DNA of 64,000 bases from Harmothoe impar (GCA_947462335.1 OX381708.1:4588001-4652000), one strand, 5' to 3'; shown: positions 1-10,618, counted from the first letter of the stretch. The notes: a model not told the origin generated them from the sequence alone. Numbers and translations: made by a program.

Positions 1-1049
1 GCCCTCCCCCTAATAAGCGCCCCCTCCCCTTTTTGGGGCATTTTTAGACTAGAACAAAGGCCCGAATTTTCCAATTTTAGAGACAATTAAACTCTTAAGT
101 ACTTAAAATGCCATGAAAATAATTTTATAAGCGCCCAGGGCGTTTATTACGTTGAATACGGTATATATATATATAAGAACATAATCTGTATCATTCATCA
201 TGCCGCTTGTTCACCTTGACCTTCACCTTACTCACCTATAATGAGATAATTCATGTGTCAAAACACAAGGATGCATATATGGGCACCTGCAGTATGACAC
301 TGGAGCACTGATGGCTAACACACAAGCGGATGTGAAGCCTATAACTATACATCAAGAAGGCAGCACCCATAAGTGGTGCAGAACTAAACATATACGGCTA
401 GAAACACTGTCGAGGAAAACCGATATCATTGTTCAAATGAATACATCAGGAGACATTTTTGAATTATGTTGTATTTTGAAAGTTACATGCATATTTATAT
501 GGGCATTATAAACAAAAATATGTTGTTTAACTGAAAAATAAAAATCGAGCCCAAATTAGCACCTAAACCATCTTTAATTACACAGGTGTAGAGTTTTAGT
601 TCACAGAAAAGACAACTCGGAAGGTTCTCTGATTTCTGGATGCAAAAGAAAGGTTTTATTTTCGGTTCCTATACAATTCAGCTAAGTCGGTTCTATTCAC
701 TCGGAGACCCTGGCTGGTCTGCCTTCTACCTTGGCCACTCGGCCTTATATATATCCGATCCCACCCCGATCGCAGCGCCCTCTCTCTACCACTCACACCC
801 TCTATACGTCAGGCCGAGAACTATTACTACCCTCGTTTACATAACTACGATTCGAGTTGGATTCAAGTCCCCTACACAGGTAGCAAAGATGTCCCGGTGC
901 TAATGAGCCATGACCTGTTACTCAGCCACCTGGACAGGTGAGAAGTGTAACCAGGATTGTCTCATACAGCCAGTGTGGTTACCAAACACTTATCATGAAG
1001 AGCAAGGGCATGATGCATTAATGCACTCACTGAAAATTCATAAGTTGAA
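1..1049. other. No gene recognised; unique or decayed DNA
   Basis: I see no conserved reading frame here. The first 150 bases contain decayed C-rich and AAGCGCCC motifs that look like the edge of an old repeat, and a short AT microsatellite lies near 160-175. The small frames at 311-511 and 640-903 have no recognisable domain and sit in low-information DNA. Confidence 0.5.
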
Positions 1050-1370
1050 AGGGTTAGTCAGTACAGACTAACCCAGGTTGGTCATATGAGTGTCAGTCAC
1101 AATGGCAAAGTTATATTCAAAAATGACCAAGGGGTCAGTCAGTGGTGGCTAACCTAGGTCTATCATTGGTGTGGCGTATTTGTATACCACTAGTTGGGGC
1201 CACCTGTGATGACCACCCAGTGGCTCCCCCTGGAACTAAAAAGACTAAGGTGGGTTGGTCAGTAGTGACCAACCTGACCAACCTGACAACAATAACTAAT
1301 CTAGGTTGGTCGTATAGGGAGCCAAAAAATGACTAACTAGGTTAGGCACTAGTGATTGAGAGGTTGGGCG
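1050..1370. repeat. Region enriched in GGTTGGTCA / TGACCAACC words
   Basis: Short words such as GGTTGGTCA, GACCAACC and AACCTAGGTTGG recur in both orientations over about 300 bases, separated by irregular spacers. This looks like a decayed tandem or foldback arm array lying directly against the TA-flanked element that starts at 1375. No reading frame of note. Confidence 0.45.
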
Positions 1371-1374
1371 TATA

Positions 1375-2235
1375 CCCAGTAAACACAACTACGTTGGTCA
1401 GACGTAAATCTACGTTGATTTTTGGTCTGAACTACGTAATTTTAGAAGGTTTATGAACATTGAAACGTTAAGGTTTATTTACCACTCTCAAACCTACAGG
1501 TCTGATTTACGTAGCTCAGACGTAAATCTACGTTCAACTGGGATTACACATTACATATAATTCTACATAGTGGGATTCAGATAAAGGATTGTATTATATT
1601 GCAGACAAATTTACATTAACAAACAATATTCATACAAAATAACCACTATAATGTCATTTCATTCTATATAGTATATTCTTTTAGTTCAACTGAACAGCCT
1701 CACAGTATAGATCTGTTGACTAGTTTGGGCTGCAGAGAGGCTTTGTATTTCTTCTGTTACCACAAATGTGGTGTCCGCTCAGTAAAGGTGCCACAAAACA
1801 CATATTCACACCCAATACTTTAATCTACTCTCCTTTATATATAAATATTCTATTGAATACAGTTTATTTGCATGATATTGAATTCATAATTAATGCGAAT
1901 TTACTGCTTGAATGTGGTAGATTTGTTAAAGAGCTGCAACATTCTCTCCATAATTGATAGTGCTGCCACCTTGTGTGAAACTGAGAAGTCATCTACCCAC
2001 TTTGGTTGAAAAGTTACGTCCATTAACGTAGATCTACGTAGATTTATTACGTAGATTTACGTCTGAATGAGGTAGATAAACGTAAATGAGACGTCTACGT
2101 CTGTTGAACGTAAATAAACCTTAACGTTTTGACGTCTACAAACCTTCCAAAATTACCAATCTCAAACCTGTTGGTTGGAAAACTACCTAGAGAAACCTCT
2201 GAGCTACGTTGGAAGTACGTAGGGTGTTTACTGGG
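1375..2235. mobile_element. MITE with TA target duplication, CCCAGTAAACAC ends
   Basis: The element starts CCCAGTAAACAC and ends with its exact inverse GTGTTTACTGGG, and each end is next to a TA dinucleotide (1373-1374 and 2236-2237). Inside each arm are inverted blocks rich in ACGTAAATCTACG and AACGTTAAGG, so the arms can fold on each other well beyond the 12-bp termini. The central part is AT-rich and noncoding. A TA target duplication is typical of Tc1/mariner-type transposition; that assignment is inference. A shorter element with a matching right end lies at 62727-62865. Confidence 0.75.
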
Positions 2236-2630
2236 TAGGGAGCCTAGGAATATCAGTGCTATGGAGCTCTTGGCGGCCTAATTAGCCAGGCAGCATTACA
2301 AGAAGTAATAGTGTAATGATAGACACAAAGACTCATAGTATTCAGTACATCACGACTTTCTACACAACTACCCACGCATGTGTGGCAGTAACATATATTG
2401 ATGCAATTGATACTCAATTATACAATTAAATAAATAAATAATACCTTAATTAGTGTGTCATAAATATGCCTACATGCTCAAGTCAGCGAGACACGTAGGA
2501 TGAAAATAACAAGATGATACAGGGTATATTACCCATGACTTTTTTTCTTTAAGGAGCTGGTTATGTCAGTGTTTAAGTATATATTGCTACAATTAACAAT
2601 AACTTTCACTAAATACATACGGTCAATGTG

Positions 2631-2874
2631 AACATCTTTTGACCGGGTGCCACTTTTTGACCGGGTGCCAGCTTTGACTGGGTGCCAATTTTGACCGGTT
2701 TGATAGAAAACTGTTTATTTAGGTTAGATATAACTGGGCTACTAATTACTAATTTAAAGTGTTATAACATCCATTAACATTTTTAGCCTACTTATATCTT
2801 CATCTGGCCTAAATAATCCATTTTTTATCAAGCCGGTCAATGATGGCTCCTGGTCAAAGACGTTCACATTGGCC
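2631..2874. mobile_element. Foldback element of the TTTGACCGGGTGCC family
   Basis: The left arm has near-tandem units TTTTGACCGGGTGCC after the terminus GGTCAATGTGAACAT. The right arm carries the inverse (GGTCAAAGACG then GTTCACATTGGCC). The middle has the family-specific GATAGAAAAC and TTATTTAGG words. Relatives are at 14353-14716, 33922-34112, 36491-37037 and 60539-61077, and a fragment is near 3211-3260. Noncoding. Confidence 0.7.
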
Positions 2875-3830
2875 AGATCTCATGAGTTTTTTTTAATGTG
2901 TTTATTAGGTAATTAATTACTTATTTGTAATTACCAGGTATCGGCGCATTGCCATTCTTCCACGCAGACCTCTTTCTTTTGATCGGTCTTGGTAAAGAAA
3001 AATATTAGTGTGTCATGACAGTTTTAAATATGTAACTTCTATGCAATGTAAGAAATAAAAGATGTAATACAATATTACAGGTACTTCGTGTTTTTGATGA
3101 GATGAGTTGAGTGATGAGAGCTGTAACTCATGGAGTTATGAGATTAACGGAGTCAGATATTCACATGAAACAGATATCTATGTCTCTAATTCTTTTCTTA
3201 AAATCTGTAAGGTCATTTTTGACCGGCTTGATAGAAAACAGTCTATTTAGGGGAGATGTTACAGCCCTAAATTTGTTTGTGTGATGAAGGAATATGGTGG
3301 TGCCATGCCCCCTTTGTACACCAAATGTAAGCTTTATCAAACCATTTGATGCGCACATAAATGTTAAAATCTCAAATATTAAATATAATTCACTTAAACT
3401 TTCACCTTATTCTTAGTCTTTACTTCATTAAAATGCATCAAAATGCACCTTTGCAAGATCCAGTGAAAAAACATTTAAAAACATGCAAATTTGATGTCTT
3501 GGTGATGATATATAATTACATATTTAATTAAATAGTTAAAGTAAATGATGATCCTGTGTTGCCAAGGGTTACTAGGTTAAGTGTCATGGGGGTACACACT
3601 GCCGGATCAGGGGGGGTAGGGGTACAAGAGCCGCCCCCCTTCCCATCCTGGACATCCGGGATGAGATATACAATCATATTTTAGTACATGAAATGTTGCC
3701 AATTTATTATTATTTATTTATTATATTATATTTACATGTAGTACCATAATAAAGGCAGGACATGACTGCTGGCTGTAGACTGTATATCAATGTACTAAAT
3801 CTAGTTCTTCTTGTATTGAGTAGAGGAAAT
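2875..3830. other. No gene; AT-rich DNA with a repeat fragment
   Basis: AT-rich sequence without a supported gene. A fragment of the GACCGG foldback family (TTGACCGGCTTGATAGAAAA) lies near 3213, and a G/C-rich scrap near 3605-3660. Confidence 0.5.
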
Positions 3831-4147
3831 AGACAGAGGTCCACGATAATCTGTCTGATCGACAGGTTTCTCCACGAGTGGTGCATTGGATCGTATCACA
3901 CGAGGTGGAACCAAGTGTGATGCGATCCAATGCACCACAAGTGGAGAAACCAGGAGTTCAGACTGATTAGAGTGGATCTCCGTATTTATTTTATGTGATT
4001 CTTGATTAATTTCATCAAAATATACATTAGATTGGTTTCATAGCTATTTTGGTGATGCCATCGTGGAGAAACAGGCCATGGAGAATGAGCATCAGTTTCT
4101 CCACAGGGGTGTGGAGAACGACCAACTTAGTACTGAGGCATAGTGAC
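3831..4147 (+). mobile_element. Foldback element with an inner 'GTGCATTGGATCG' hairpin
   Basis: It begins AGACAGAGGTCCACGATAAT. Near its first third it holds a strong hairpin whose arms read GAGTGGTGCATTGGATCG and CGATCCAATGCACCAC. It continues through GATTGGTTTCATAGCTATTT to a terminal GTGGAGAAC segment. The same order of blocks occurs at 17240-17557 (opposite strand), and without the long inner hairpin at 23009-23316 and 28921-29228. No coding potential. Confidence 0.65.
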
Positions 4148-4230
4148 AGCCGCTGGAAGTTGCTGCCTCCCTGCTTCATTTTGTTTCCCACGTACATCAC
4201 AAGAGTGGTCGGGGGGGGGCATAGCCCTAT

Positions 4231-4497
4231 GGCAAAAAAACAATGTGTGTTTCAGGTTACCCAACCCTACCTAGCAAAACAGGGCCAACCCTAGGAATCT
4301 TTATCCAATTTTGAAAAAATCAGCGCAAGCAGTCAATTTTTGATCCCACCTAGCAAAAGAGGGCTGACCCTAGAAATTGTTATCCAATTTTGAGTAAATT
4401 TAGTATTTTCAGGCAAAAAAAGAAATCTTTTTTTTTAGATAAAAAGAACCTAGATTTTTCAGACTATGTAACCTGAAACACACCTTTTTTCTTGACC
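4231..4497. mobile_element. GTTTCAGGTTAC-family MITE (Harbinger-like)
   Basis: The left end carries GTGTGTTTCAGGTTACCC and the right end its inverse GTAACCTGAAACACACC, enclosing a CCTAGCAAAACAGGGCC type core. Better-preserved copies (9275-9667, 40083-40343, 51627-51876) have GGCC-type ends and 3-bp target duplications. Here the termini are degraded (GGCA and GACC) and no clean duplication is visible. Confidence 0.65.
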
Positions 4498-4873
4498 TTA
4501 TCAATTAATGCATCCCTGAATACATGCTTTCACCTGTTCGGAAATTGATTATACTGGGTCTATAAAAGATTGTTTTATGCCTGTGTCATGTTTAATACAT
4601 GATATTTTAATAAATATAAATGATTGTAGTTTGTAAATCGGCCAGGGTAGAGATCGGGAAGTCCTCTTTGCAATGGTACCAAATATGATATATAGTATAT
4701 TGTGACTTTGAGTAAAATATATTATGTAAATAACTAGATGCACTAATGCTGGTGGGTAGGCCATTATACTAGTACGTCCTAGATGGTGAGTACAAGTGCC
4801 GCTCCTTTAGGGCGTACTAGAATAGTGGGTATGTCCTCAACCAATATCCAAGATAGATTGATAAATCCAAGCT

Positions 4874-5038
4874 TTAAAGGGCGGCTAGCACCGTTCCTAG
4901 CAAAGATGGGTACCTGCCCTCTGAGTTCTTACAAAACACACAGCAACCAGCGGCACCAATTGGCCAATCAGGGCGCCGCTATCGAGGTCACGTGACTTGC
5001 TAAGACTGGCAGTCTTAGCGGTGCTAGCCGCCCTTTAA
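4874..5038. mobile_element. Small TIR element, TTAAAGGGCGGCTAGC ends
   Basis: The ends are perfect inverse matches over about 20 bases, beginning TTAAAGGGCGGCTAGCACCG on the left and closing with GGTGCTAGCCGCCCTTTAA on the right. The inner part contains CCAATCAGGGCGCC and a GTCACGTGAC palindrome. Only 165 bp and noncoding. I cannot assign a superfamily; TTAA at the termini could be part of the target site. Confidence 0.6.
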
Positions 5039-5099
5039 CAGACATTAAGGTATCTCCCAATGCTGAAACAACGCTTTAAGCTGGGGTTTGCGGTGCACT

Positions 5100-5210
5100 C
5101 TCAGAAAAGTGAGCATCACTGTTGCCGAAAGCGCTCTCACCTGTAAGCCGGGCAGTGCCTGACTTTCAGGTGTGACAGCTTTTGGCGACAGTGACGCTCA
5201 CTTTTCTGAG
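5100..5210. repeat. Palindromic CTCAGAAAAGTGAGC element
   Basis: The arms are CTCAGAAAAGTGAGCATCAC and the inverse GACGCTCACTTTTCTGAG, with a second inner inverted block around GGCAGTGCCTGACTTTCAGG. Related hairpins with the same terminal CACTTTTCTGAG word occur near 20705-20780 and 28010-28165. This is a short foldback repeat with no gene. Confidence 0.55.
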
Positions 5211-5369
5211 GGCGAAGTGGAGGAGGGGGAAGAGGAGAAGAGGGGTAAGGGGCACCGGCGACCGACTTACCAAAGCAGATTATAACGTAAAATTAACTTT
5301 GGGTCCCAAAACCACCAACCGTGACTGGAAGCATGAATCACCGCCTTATCATACATACCGATAAACAGC

Positions 5370-6044
5370 AATTTTTTTTCACAATTTTTTTTAAAAGAAG
5401 TTATTTTGGTACCGTTTTGATTCGGCAAAAACATGGCGGATTTTGTGGAATTCTCTGACCCTTGTTGCTAGGCCCACAATATGAGAGTATTTGCAATAGT
5501 TCTATTATTTGTACCGTTTTTCTTTATGCACAATGGTATTCTCAGAATTAGTGTAATAGGGAGATTATTTATGACATACAAAGGAACCAAAATACAATTG
5601 AAATAAAATTAGTAAGAAAAATCGAGTTACCTTTGAAAAAAAACGTACTTGCACATAGCCTCTTTTGGCTTATCTGTTCCCGGTGAGCACCTAGGCCTAA
5701 TTCAATGGGGTGGTTCGCTGGTCCCAAATATTGCCGTTATATATATAGGGGAATGATTTAAATTTAGATTAAAATAAGGGTGATTTTTTTTTTTTTTAAG
5801 TTGAACGTGTGCTTGACACATGTATAACTTTGACCTAACACCATATATACAATATTAAAGGGTACGATTTTTTTTATTAATGACCACCTTCTTGCATGGT
5901 AACACCTCACAACTTTATATAGAATATACAGAACATACCCTTTAGCCTCAACGGATACGAAAATCCAACAGGTATGACCATTTACAGCCTTGCAACACTG
6001 AACTACATAAATATCATTATTCATACCCGTTAACCAGGTGCTGT
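5370..6044. other. No gene; AT-rich DNA
   Basis: No supported feature except a poly-T run near 5787-5800. Weak frames on the minus strand (5764-6024) show no recognisable domain. Confidence 0.45.
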
Positions 6045-6310
6045 CTCTGACTAGGTGCCGTCTCTGACCGGATGTAACTTTGGGAATTTAGTTATGTTCC
6101 ATCAACAGCAGGAGGCTGATAATAATTGCATAACAGCTGCCATAACGTTTTTAGAAATCCTTATATATTTGAGTATAGGCTAAAAAAAAAATTTAAACTT
6201 TTTCTGACACCTGCTCAGAGACAGCACCTGGTCAGAGACGGCACCTGGTAAGAGACGGCACCCGGTGAGAGACGGCACCTGGTCAGAGACGGCACCTGGT
6301 CAGAGACAAA
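6045..6310. mobile_element. Foldback element with GAGACGGCACCTGGTCA tandem arms
   Basis: The left arm carries two units of GGTGCCGTCTCTGACCGG type. The right arm carries about six near-tandem 17-base units GGTCAGAGACGGCACCT. The two arms are inverse and flank an AT-rich loop. This is a sister of the GTCTTTGACCGG family with GTCTCTGACC in place of GTCTTTGACC. Confidence 0.65.
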
Positions 6311-6512
6311 AACATTGGCACAAGAATCTATGCACCACGTGCACTTTAAGATGTGCCTACTTGTAATATGAACGTCAATATCTAGCCCATTGCTCAGCAT
6401 AGCGCTATAAGTGCACATCGTGATGTTTAACTCCCTAATTATAGAGATATCTGAAGTTAATGAGGCATGACTTATCCATCTGGACATGTCTATGGTGTTG
6501 TTTGATAATTGG

Positions 6513-6734
6513 TTAACTCTTTATGGATGGCATGTCGCTAAAAGATTAATTTGACAAAATGATGCACCAATGCAGCCCCAGTGAGTCACTCGCTGGTGCT
6601 GTATTGGTGCATCATGCTGACCCTTTGGGAATGTCTCAACCCCATAGGGTGGGAATGATGCATGAATACTTTCACGCATCATGACGACCAATGGCATGAT
6701 GCATTAAGGCATTACGCCATCCTAAAAGGGTTAA
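6513..6734. mobile_element. GACGGCAT-family foldback element with GCGAGTnACTCGC hairpin
   Basis: The termini are TTAACTCTTTATGGATGGCA and the inverse ending CCTAAAAGGGTTAA. Inside is a hairpin made from GATGCACCAATGCAGCCCC and GTATTGGTGCATCATG around a GTGAGTCACTCGC centre. The family recurs at 9776, 18341, 18795, 49889, 50482, 51569 and 52229. Noncoding. Confidence 0.65.
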
Positions 6735-6762
6735 AGAACATTCACACAAAACTACATCATAA

Positions 6763-7052
6763 GGCCACTTAAAAAGATAAAATGGTTTCTCATCACTGCG
6801 CGCAACATAAAAATCAGCTTTTGAGGAAGACTTTTTTGGGGGGCAAATTCTTGATGAAAAATATGATAGAAATGGACAAATATTGGCATATTTGGTATCA
6901 AATTAAAGCTGATGCCGCCAGTAATGCAGTAAGATAGAAATAACTTACATATTTCCTGCTTTTAAAGGTCGATGAATTCTTAACTTTGCATTTTGGTTGT
7001 GAAAAAGATGTATGAGCCTAAACATTTTAGCCCGCGAGTAAAAAATACGGCC
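6763..7052 (+). mobile_element. GGCCACTC-family MITE, right part lost
   Basis: It starts GGCCACTTAAAAAGATAAAA followed by TGGTTTCTCATCACTGCGCG, as in the complete copy at 14895-15247. The shared interior (GACAAATATTGGCATATTTGG, TATCAAATTAAAGCT) follows in the same order. The right terminus with GGTGATGAGAAACC is missing; the copy stops at a GGCC next to TTA. The left flank is TAA. Confidence 0.6.
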
Positions 7053-7517
7053 TTATACTCAGTAATTGGCCATGCAGTATTACGGCGTACCAGTCAATGT
7101 CTACCATACCACTCCCCAATTATCAAGTTCAATGTTTAATTTGTTCATTTAATTTAATAAATCACCTGTGAACCAATGCAGTTATCAATGATACCCTCAG
7201 CTGGGTTCTAAATGTCCCACAAGATTAATGCGCTTGCTCAATATATGCCGTACCTTTTACATTAAAACAGAGAATTTAAAAACAAAACACTTGCTCAATA
7301 CATGTCATCCTTTACCTTATTATTTACAACAGAGAATTAAAAAGATTTTAGTCTTAATTGAGCTTTACTGTTCTTGGACAAATCTCATTGTCAATACTAT
7401 ATACTAGTATACATTGCCATCCGACCCCCAAGGGGGCTCTGGATGAGGGGGGGGGGGTCAACGTCCCCTGTCGATTTTAAGAAAAGGCAATGTCCCATGA
7501 CTCTGTGCCTTTAAAAT
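7053..7517. other. No gene recognised
   Basis: Unique AT-rich DNA with a G-run near 7448-7458. Nothing supportable. Confidence 0.45.
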
Positions 7518-7865
7518 CGCCGTGTCCATGTCCCACATGCCCATGTCCCACATGCCCATGTCCCACATGCCCGTGTCCCACATGCCCGTGTCCCACATGC
7601 CCGTGTCCCACATGCCCATGTCCCACATGCCCATGTCACACATCCCCATGTCACACATCCCCATGTCCCACATACCCATGTCCCACATCCCCATGTCCCA
7701 CATGCCCATGTCCCACATGCCCGTGTCCCACATGCCCATGTCTCACATGTCCATGTCCCACATGCCCATGTCCCACATGTCCCACATGCCCATGTCCCAC
7801 AAGCCCATGTCCCACATGCCCATGCCCCACATGCCCATGTCTCACATGTCCAACATGCCCATGTT
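7518..7865. repeat. 15-bp minisatellite, CCATGTCCCACATGC unit
   Basis: About 23 near-perfect head-to-tail copies of CCATGTCCCACATGC, with single-base variants (CCGTGT, CCATGTCACACATCC) and one shortened unit near 7780. Because 15 is a multiple of 3, every frame on both strands stays open and yields repetitive peptides (CPTCP, MSHMP, GHVGH, GMWDM). These are not genes. Confidence 0.9.
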
Positions 7866-8944
7866 CCAGAGAGAGAGACACACCTTGACCTATCACCCTC
7901 TAAGGGGAATCCCCTGTGCTTTTGCTAGAAATATGTTTGACAATTTATCCTATGCTTGGAGAGTAAATCACTCTACCCAAAATAGTGTGATGTAATAAAT
8001 CCATTGCCTCCATAATGACAACACATGTTATAATGATATCACGATCATGGCATTAAGGGGAACAGTCTGCAGCGTTATTTTGAAGTACTCAAGCCTTAAA
8101 AGAAAAGACCAGCGTAATTTTAAGTGACTTTCTATCACTAGTAATGCCATTGATTAGCAACGTACTGATATACATTCTCTCCAAGTATTTACCATATAGC
8201 ATTAAACCTGTAATATACAATCCCAAGCCAGGCCAATAATGATGTCACAGAGGACCCAAAATCACCCAGACATATTCAGCCTATCTGCCTTGATTGGTCT
8301 AGACACCACTATAACGACTCTTTGATTGGTTGCTTGGTAATGTACGCCATTCTTAGTATGCCTGAATGGCCACTTGAGGGCCACTCAAGGACCAATCATA
8401 GGGTAGTCTAGGTGCAGACGATTTTCTTTCGTCTATTTGTTTCGTTTATAATGTCTCTTGTGGCCTAATTAATAACTCTCTTTATAAAATGTAAAGGAAA
8501 AGGGGTTTATAACTAATGCATGAAGACAATAAATAGCCCATTAATCATACATTTGTTGTCTGATACATCATAAATGATAGTAGAAGGTACTGTATTTGCA
8601 TAAGCTAGGTATGGCTGATCATGTTTTTGGTCTCTTGTGACGTCACTCTCTATTTGTTTCTTTTAGGTTTAAATGACATATGCTGCATATATATGTTGTT
8701 AGAATAAATATCAGCATATTGTTAAGCAAGGCCAACACTACGGATAGAAGGCTACATAAACTTAGGCTGGTCTATTCTTTTAAAGGGATGGAGTTGATAT
8801 GTGAATACAGGTTGACAAAGATAAGGGAAAATAATTCTTGTACTGCTAGCACGACTGGGGATTGAATCAAAAAATATTTGGATTGATCTACAGTCACACC
8901 TACAGTAGAAGCTACTGGAAACAAAAAAGAAATACCTCCTTTTT
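7866..8944. other. No gene; one old repeat fragment near 8288-8410
   Basis: Mostly unique AT-rich DNA. Around 8288-8410 lies a piece with TTGATTGGTCTAGACACCAC and later GGGCCACTCAAGG, also found in altered form at 59211-59330, so it is an old dispersed repeat. Frames at 8680-8865 and 8772-9059 show no domain. Confidence 0.45.
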
Positions 8945-9250
8945 GACCACTCAAACAAATTTGAAATGGTTTCTCATCACCTCGCGCATCAATTTTTTGG
9001 ATTATTTTTTTCGTGAAAACATGATAAAAATGGACAAATATTGGCATATTTGGTATCAAATTAAAGTTAATAGTGCCAGTAATACCATTTGAGAGAAATA
9101 ACTTACATTTTCCCTACTTTTAAAGATCATTAGATATTGAGTGAAAAGCATATATATTATCCTATGTGTTTTAACCTGTGGGTTTAAAAAAAATAAGCCT
9201 CCCTCGGCATATTTATCAGTTCTTAGTGATGAGAAACCACTCTTTTAGAG
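8945..9250 (+). mobile_element. GGCCACTC-family MITE, diverged ends
   Basis: The interior matches the 14895-15247 copy block by block: TGGTTTCTCATCACCTCGCG, GACAAATATTGGCATATTTGG and TATCAAATTAAAGTTAAT. The right arm has GTGATGAGAAACCACTC. The terminal bases are degraded (GACCACTC on the left, GAGTGCAT on the right), so no target duplication can be read. Confidence 0.6.
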
Positions 9251-9274
9251 TGCATTTACAGTACTTACTGCTAA

Positions 9275-9667
9275 GGCCAAATTTTTAAAAAAAGTGTTTT
9301 TCAGGTTACCCGACCCTACCTAGCAAAACAAGGCCGACCCTAGAAATTTTTATCCAATTTTGAGAAAATATTTATAAGTAATTTCAGAGTCAATTTGATG
9401 GTCCACGAGTCTACACTGTTGTCTGCAAGTCGTGTCCTGAAGTTTGTGAGTCAATTTTTAGGTACGCTTTCTGCTACCCTGCAGGGATCCCTTTTATTTA
9501 CTCCTTTTTAGCAAAAAATAAGATCTGCTACTAGAGCTAAAAGGTTGTTTTTTTTGTACTTTTCAGGCCAAAGTAAAAATTAAAATTAAATTGTAAAAAA
9601 AGAAATCTGACCTACGCTACCTAGATTTTCATATCATGTAACCTGAAACACACCTTTTTTTTCGGCC
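9275..9667. mobile_element. GTTTCAGGTTAC-family MITE with TAA target duplication
   Basis: The element begins and ends in GGCC and is flanked by TAA on both sides (9272-9274 and 9668-9670). The arms carry GTTTTTCAGGTTACCCGACC and the inverse GTAACCTGAAACACACC. The 393 bp interior has the CCTAGCAAAACAAGGCCGACC word typical of the family and no reading frame. TAA target duplications plus GGCC-type ends suggest PIF/Harbinger-type mobilisation (inference). Confidence 0.75.
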
Positions 9668-9775
9668 TAACCGCACAATGTGCTGACTCAGCTACACAGA
9701 GGGGCAGGCTGCGGCCAGGTGGTGGGGTGGTAATGTGTTGTCATACTAAACAATAGAGCGCTTAATGTAGTAATG

Positions 9776-9990
9776 TTAACCCTGTAAGGACGGTACGCCA
9801 ACGGGTTATGCACTTTGTCGCTATCATCTTGATACATGAATACAGCCCTGCGATATGAGGAGGGGAGGGATAACTGTACCCCATGGGAGTATACCCACCC
9901 CTAAGCGCCGGCATGATGCATGAAAGCAGTCCTCCTCAGGGCTGCATGCATGCATCATGCTGCCCATGTGCATGATGCATTACGGCATGG
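9776..9990. mobile_element. GACGGCAT-family foldback element
   Basis: Starts GTTAACCCTGTAAGGACGG. It contains CATGATGCATGAAAGCAGTCC paired with GGGCTGCATGCATGCATCATG and ends near GATGCATTACGGCATGG. Same family as 6513-6734; the core hairpin has lost the ACTCGC palindrome. Confidence 0.5.
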
Positions 9991-10127
9991 TGTGGGTGTA
10001 CCGCGGGTTACACACACACAGCAGCGTGCCGCGCGCCCCGACCGTGCCCACTTAGCGCCGTGTGGGCGGTAACCGAGGTAACCAGCCACACCCACTCACT
10101 GATTGATACTCTAAGGGCCCTTGACAG

Positions 10128-10618
10128 GGGGTCCCCATGTCCCATGTCAATTTCATGAAATAGCCATGTCGCCATATCGATTTTGAGATATGCCCATGTC
10201 ACCATATCGGTTTTAAGATATGCCCATGTCGCCATATGAATTTTAAGATATGCCCAAGTTGCCAAATCGATTCTAAGAAATGCCTATGTCGCCATATCGA
10301 TTTCAAGACACGCACATATCACCATATTGATTTCAAGTTATGCCCATGTCGCCACATCGATTTTGAGATATGCCCATGTCACCATATCGATTTTTTAAGA
10401 TATACCCATGTTGCCATATTGGTTTTAAGATTTACCCATGTCACCATATCAATTTTAAGATATGCCCATGTCGCCATATCGATTCTAAGACACGCCCATA
10501 TCACCATATTGATTTCAAGTTATGCCCATGTCGCCATATCGATTTTAAGATATGCCCATGTCGCCATATCGATTTTAAGATATGCCCATGTCGCCATATT
10601 AGTTTTAAGAAACTCCCA
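10128..10618. repeat. 30-bp minisatellite, ATGCCCATGTCGCCATATCG unit
   Basis: About 16 tandem units of roughly 30 bp, each reading like ATGCCCATGTCGCCATATCG followed by ATTTTAAGAT, with GTTGCC/GTCACC variants and a few one-to-two-base slips. It begins with GGGGGTCCCCATGTCCCATG, the same start as the dispersed CATGTC elements at 44575-44780 (inverse) and 63373-63570. The array therefore looks like an internal expansion of that family. Frames through it are repeat artefacts. Confidence 0.85.

Noticed and set aside
7518..7865. Possible CRISPR-like array
   Set aside because: Units are contiguous without spacers, and the genome is animal-type. It is a minisatellite. The same applies to 10128-10618, 56905-58290 and 62573-62672.
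7458..7995. Long frames on both strands (MSHMP, CPTCP, GMWDM, GHVGH peptides)
   Set aside because: All frames of a 15-bp array are open because the unit length is a multiple of three. They are repeat artefacts, not genes.
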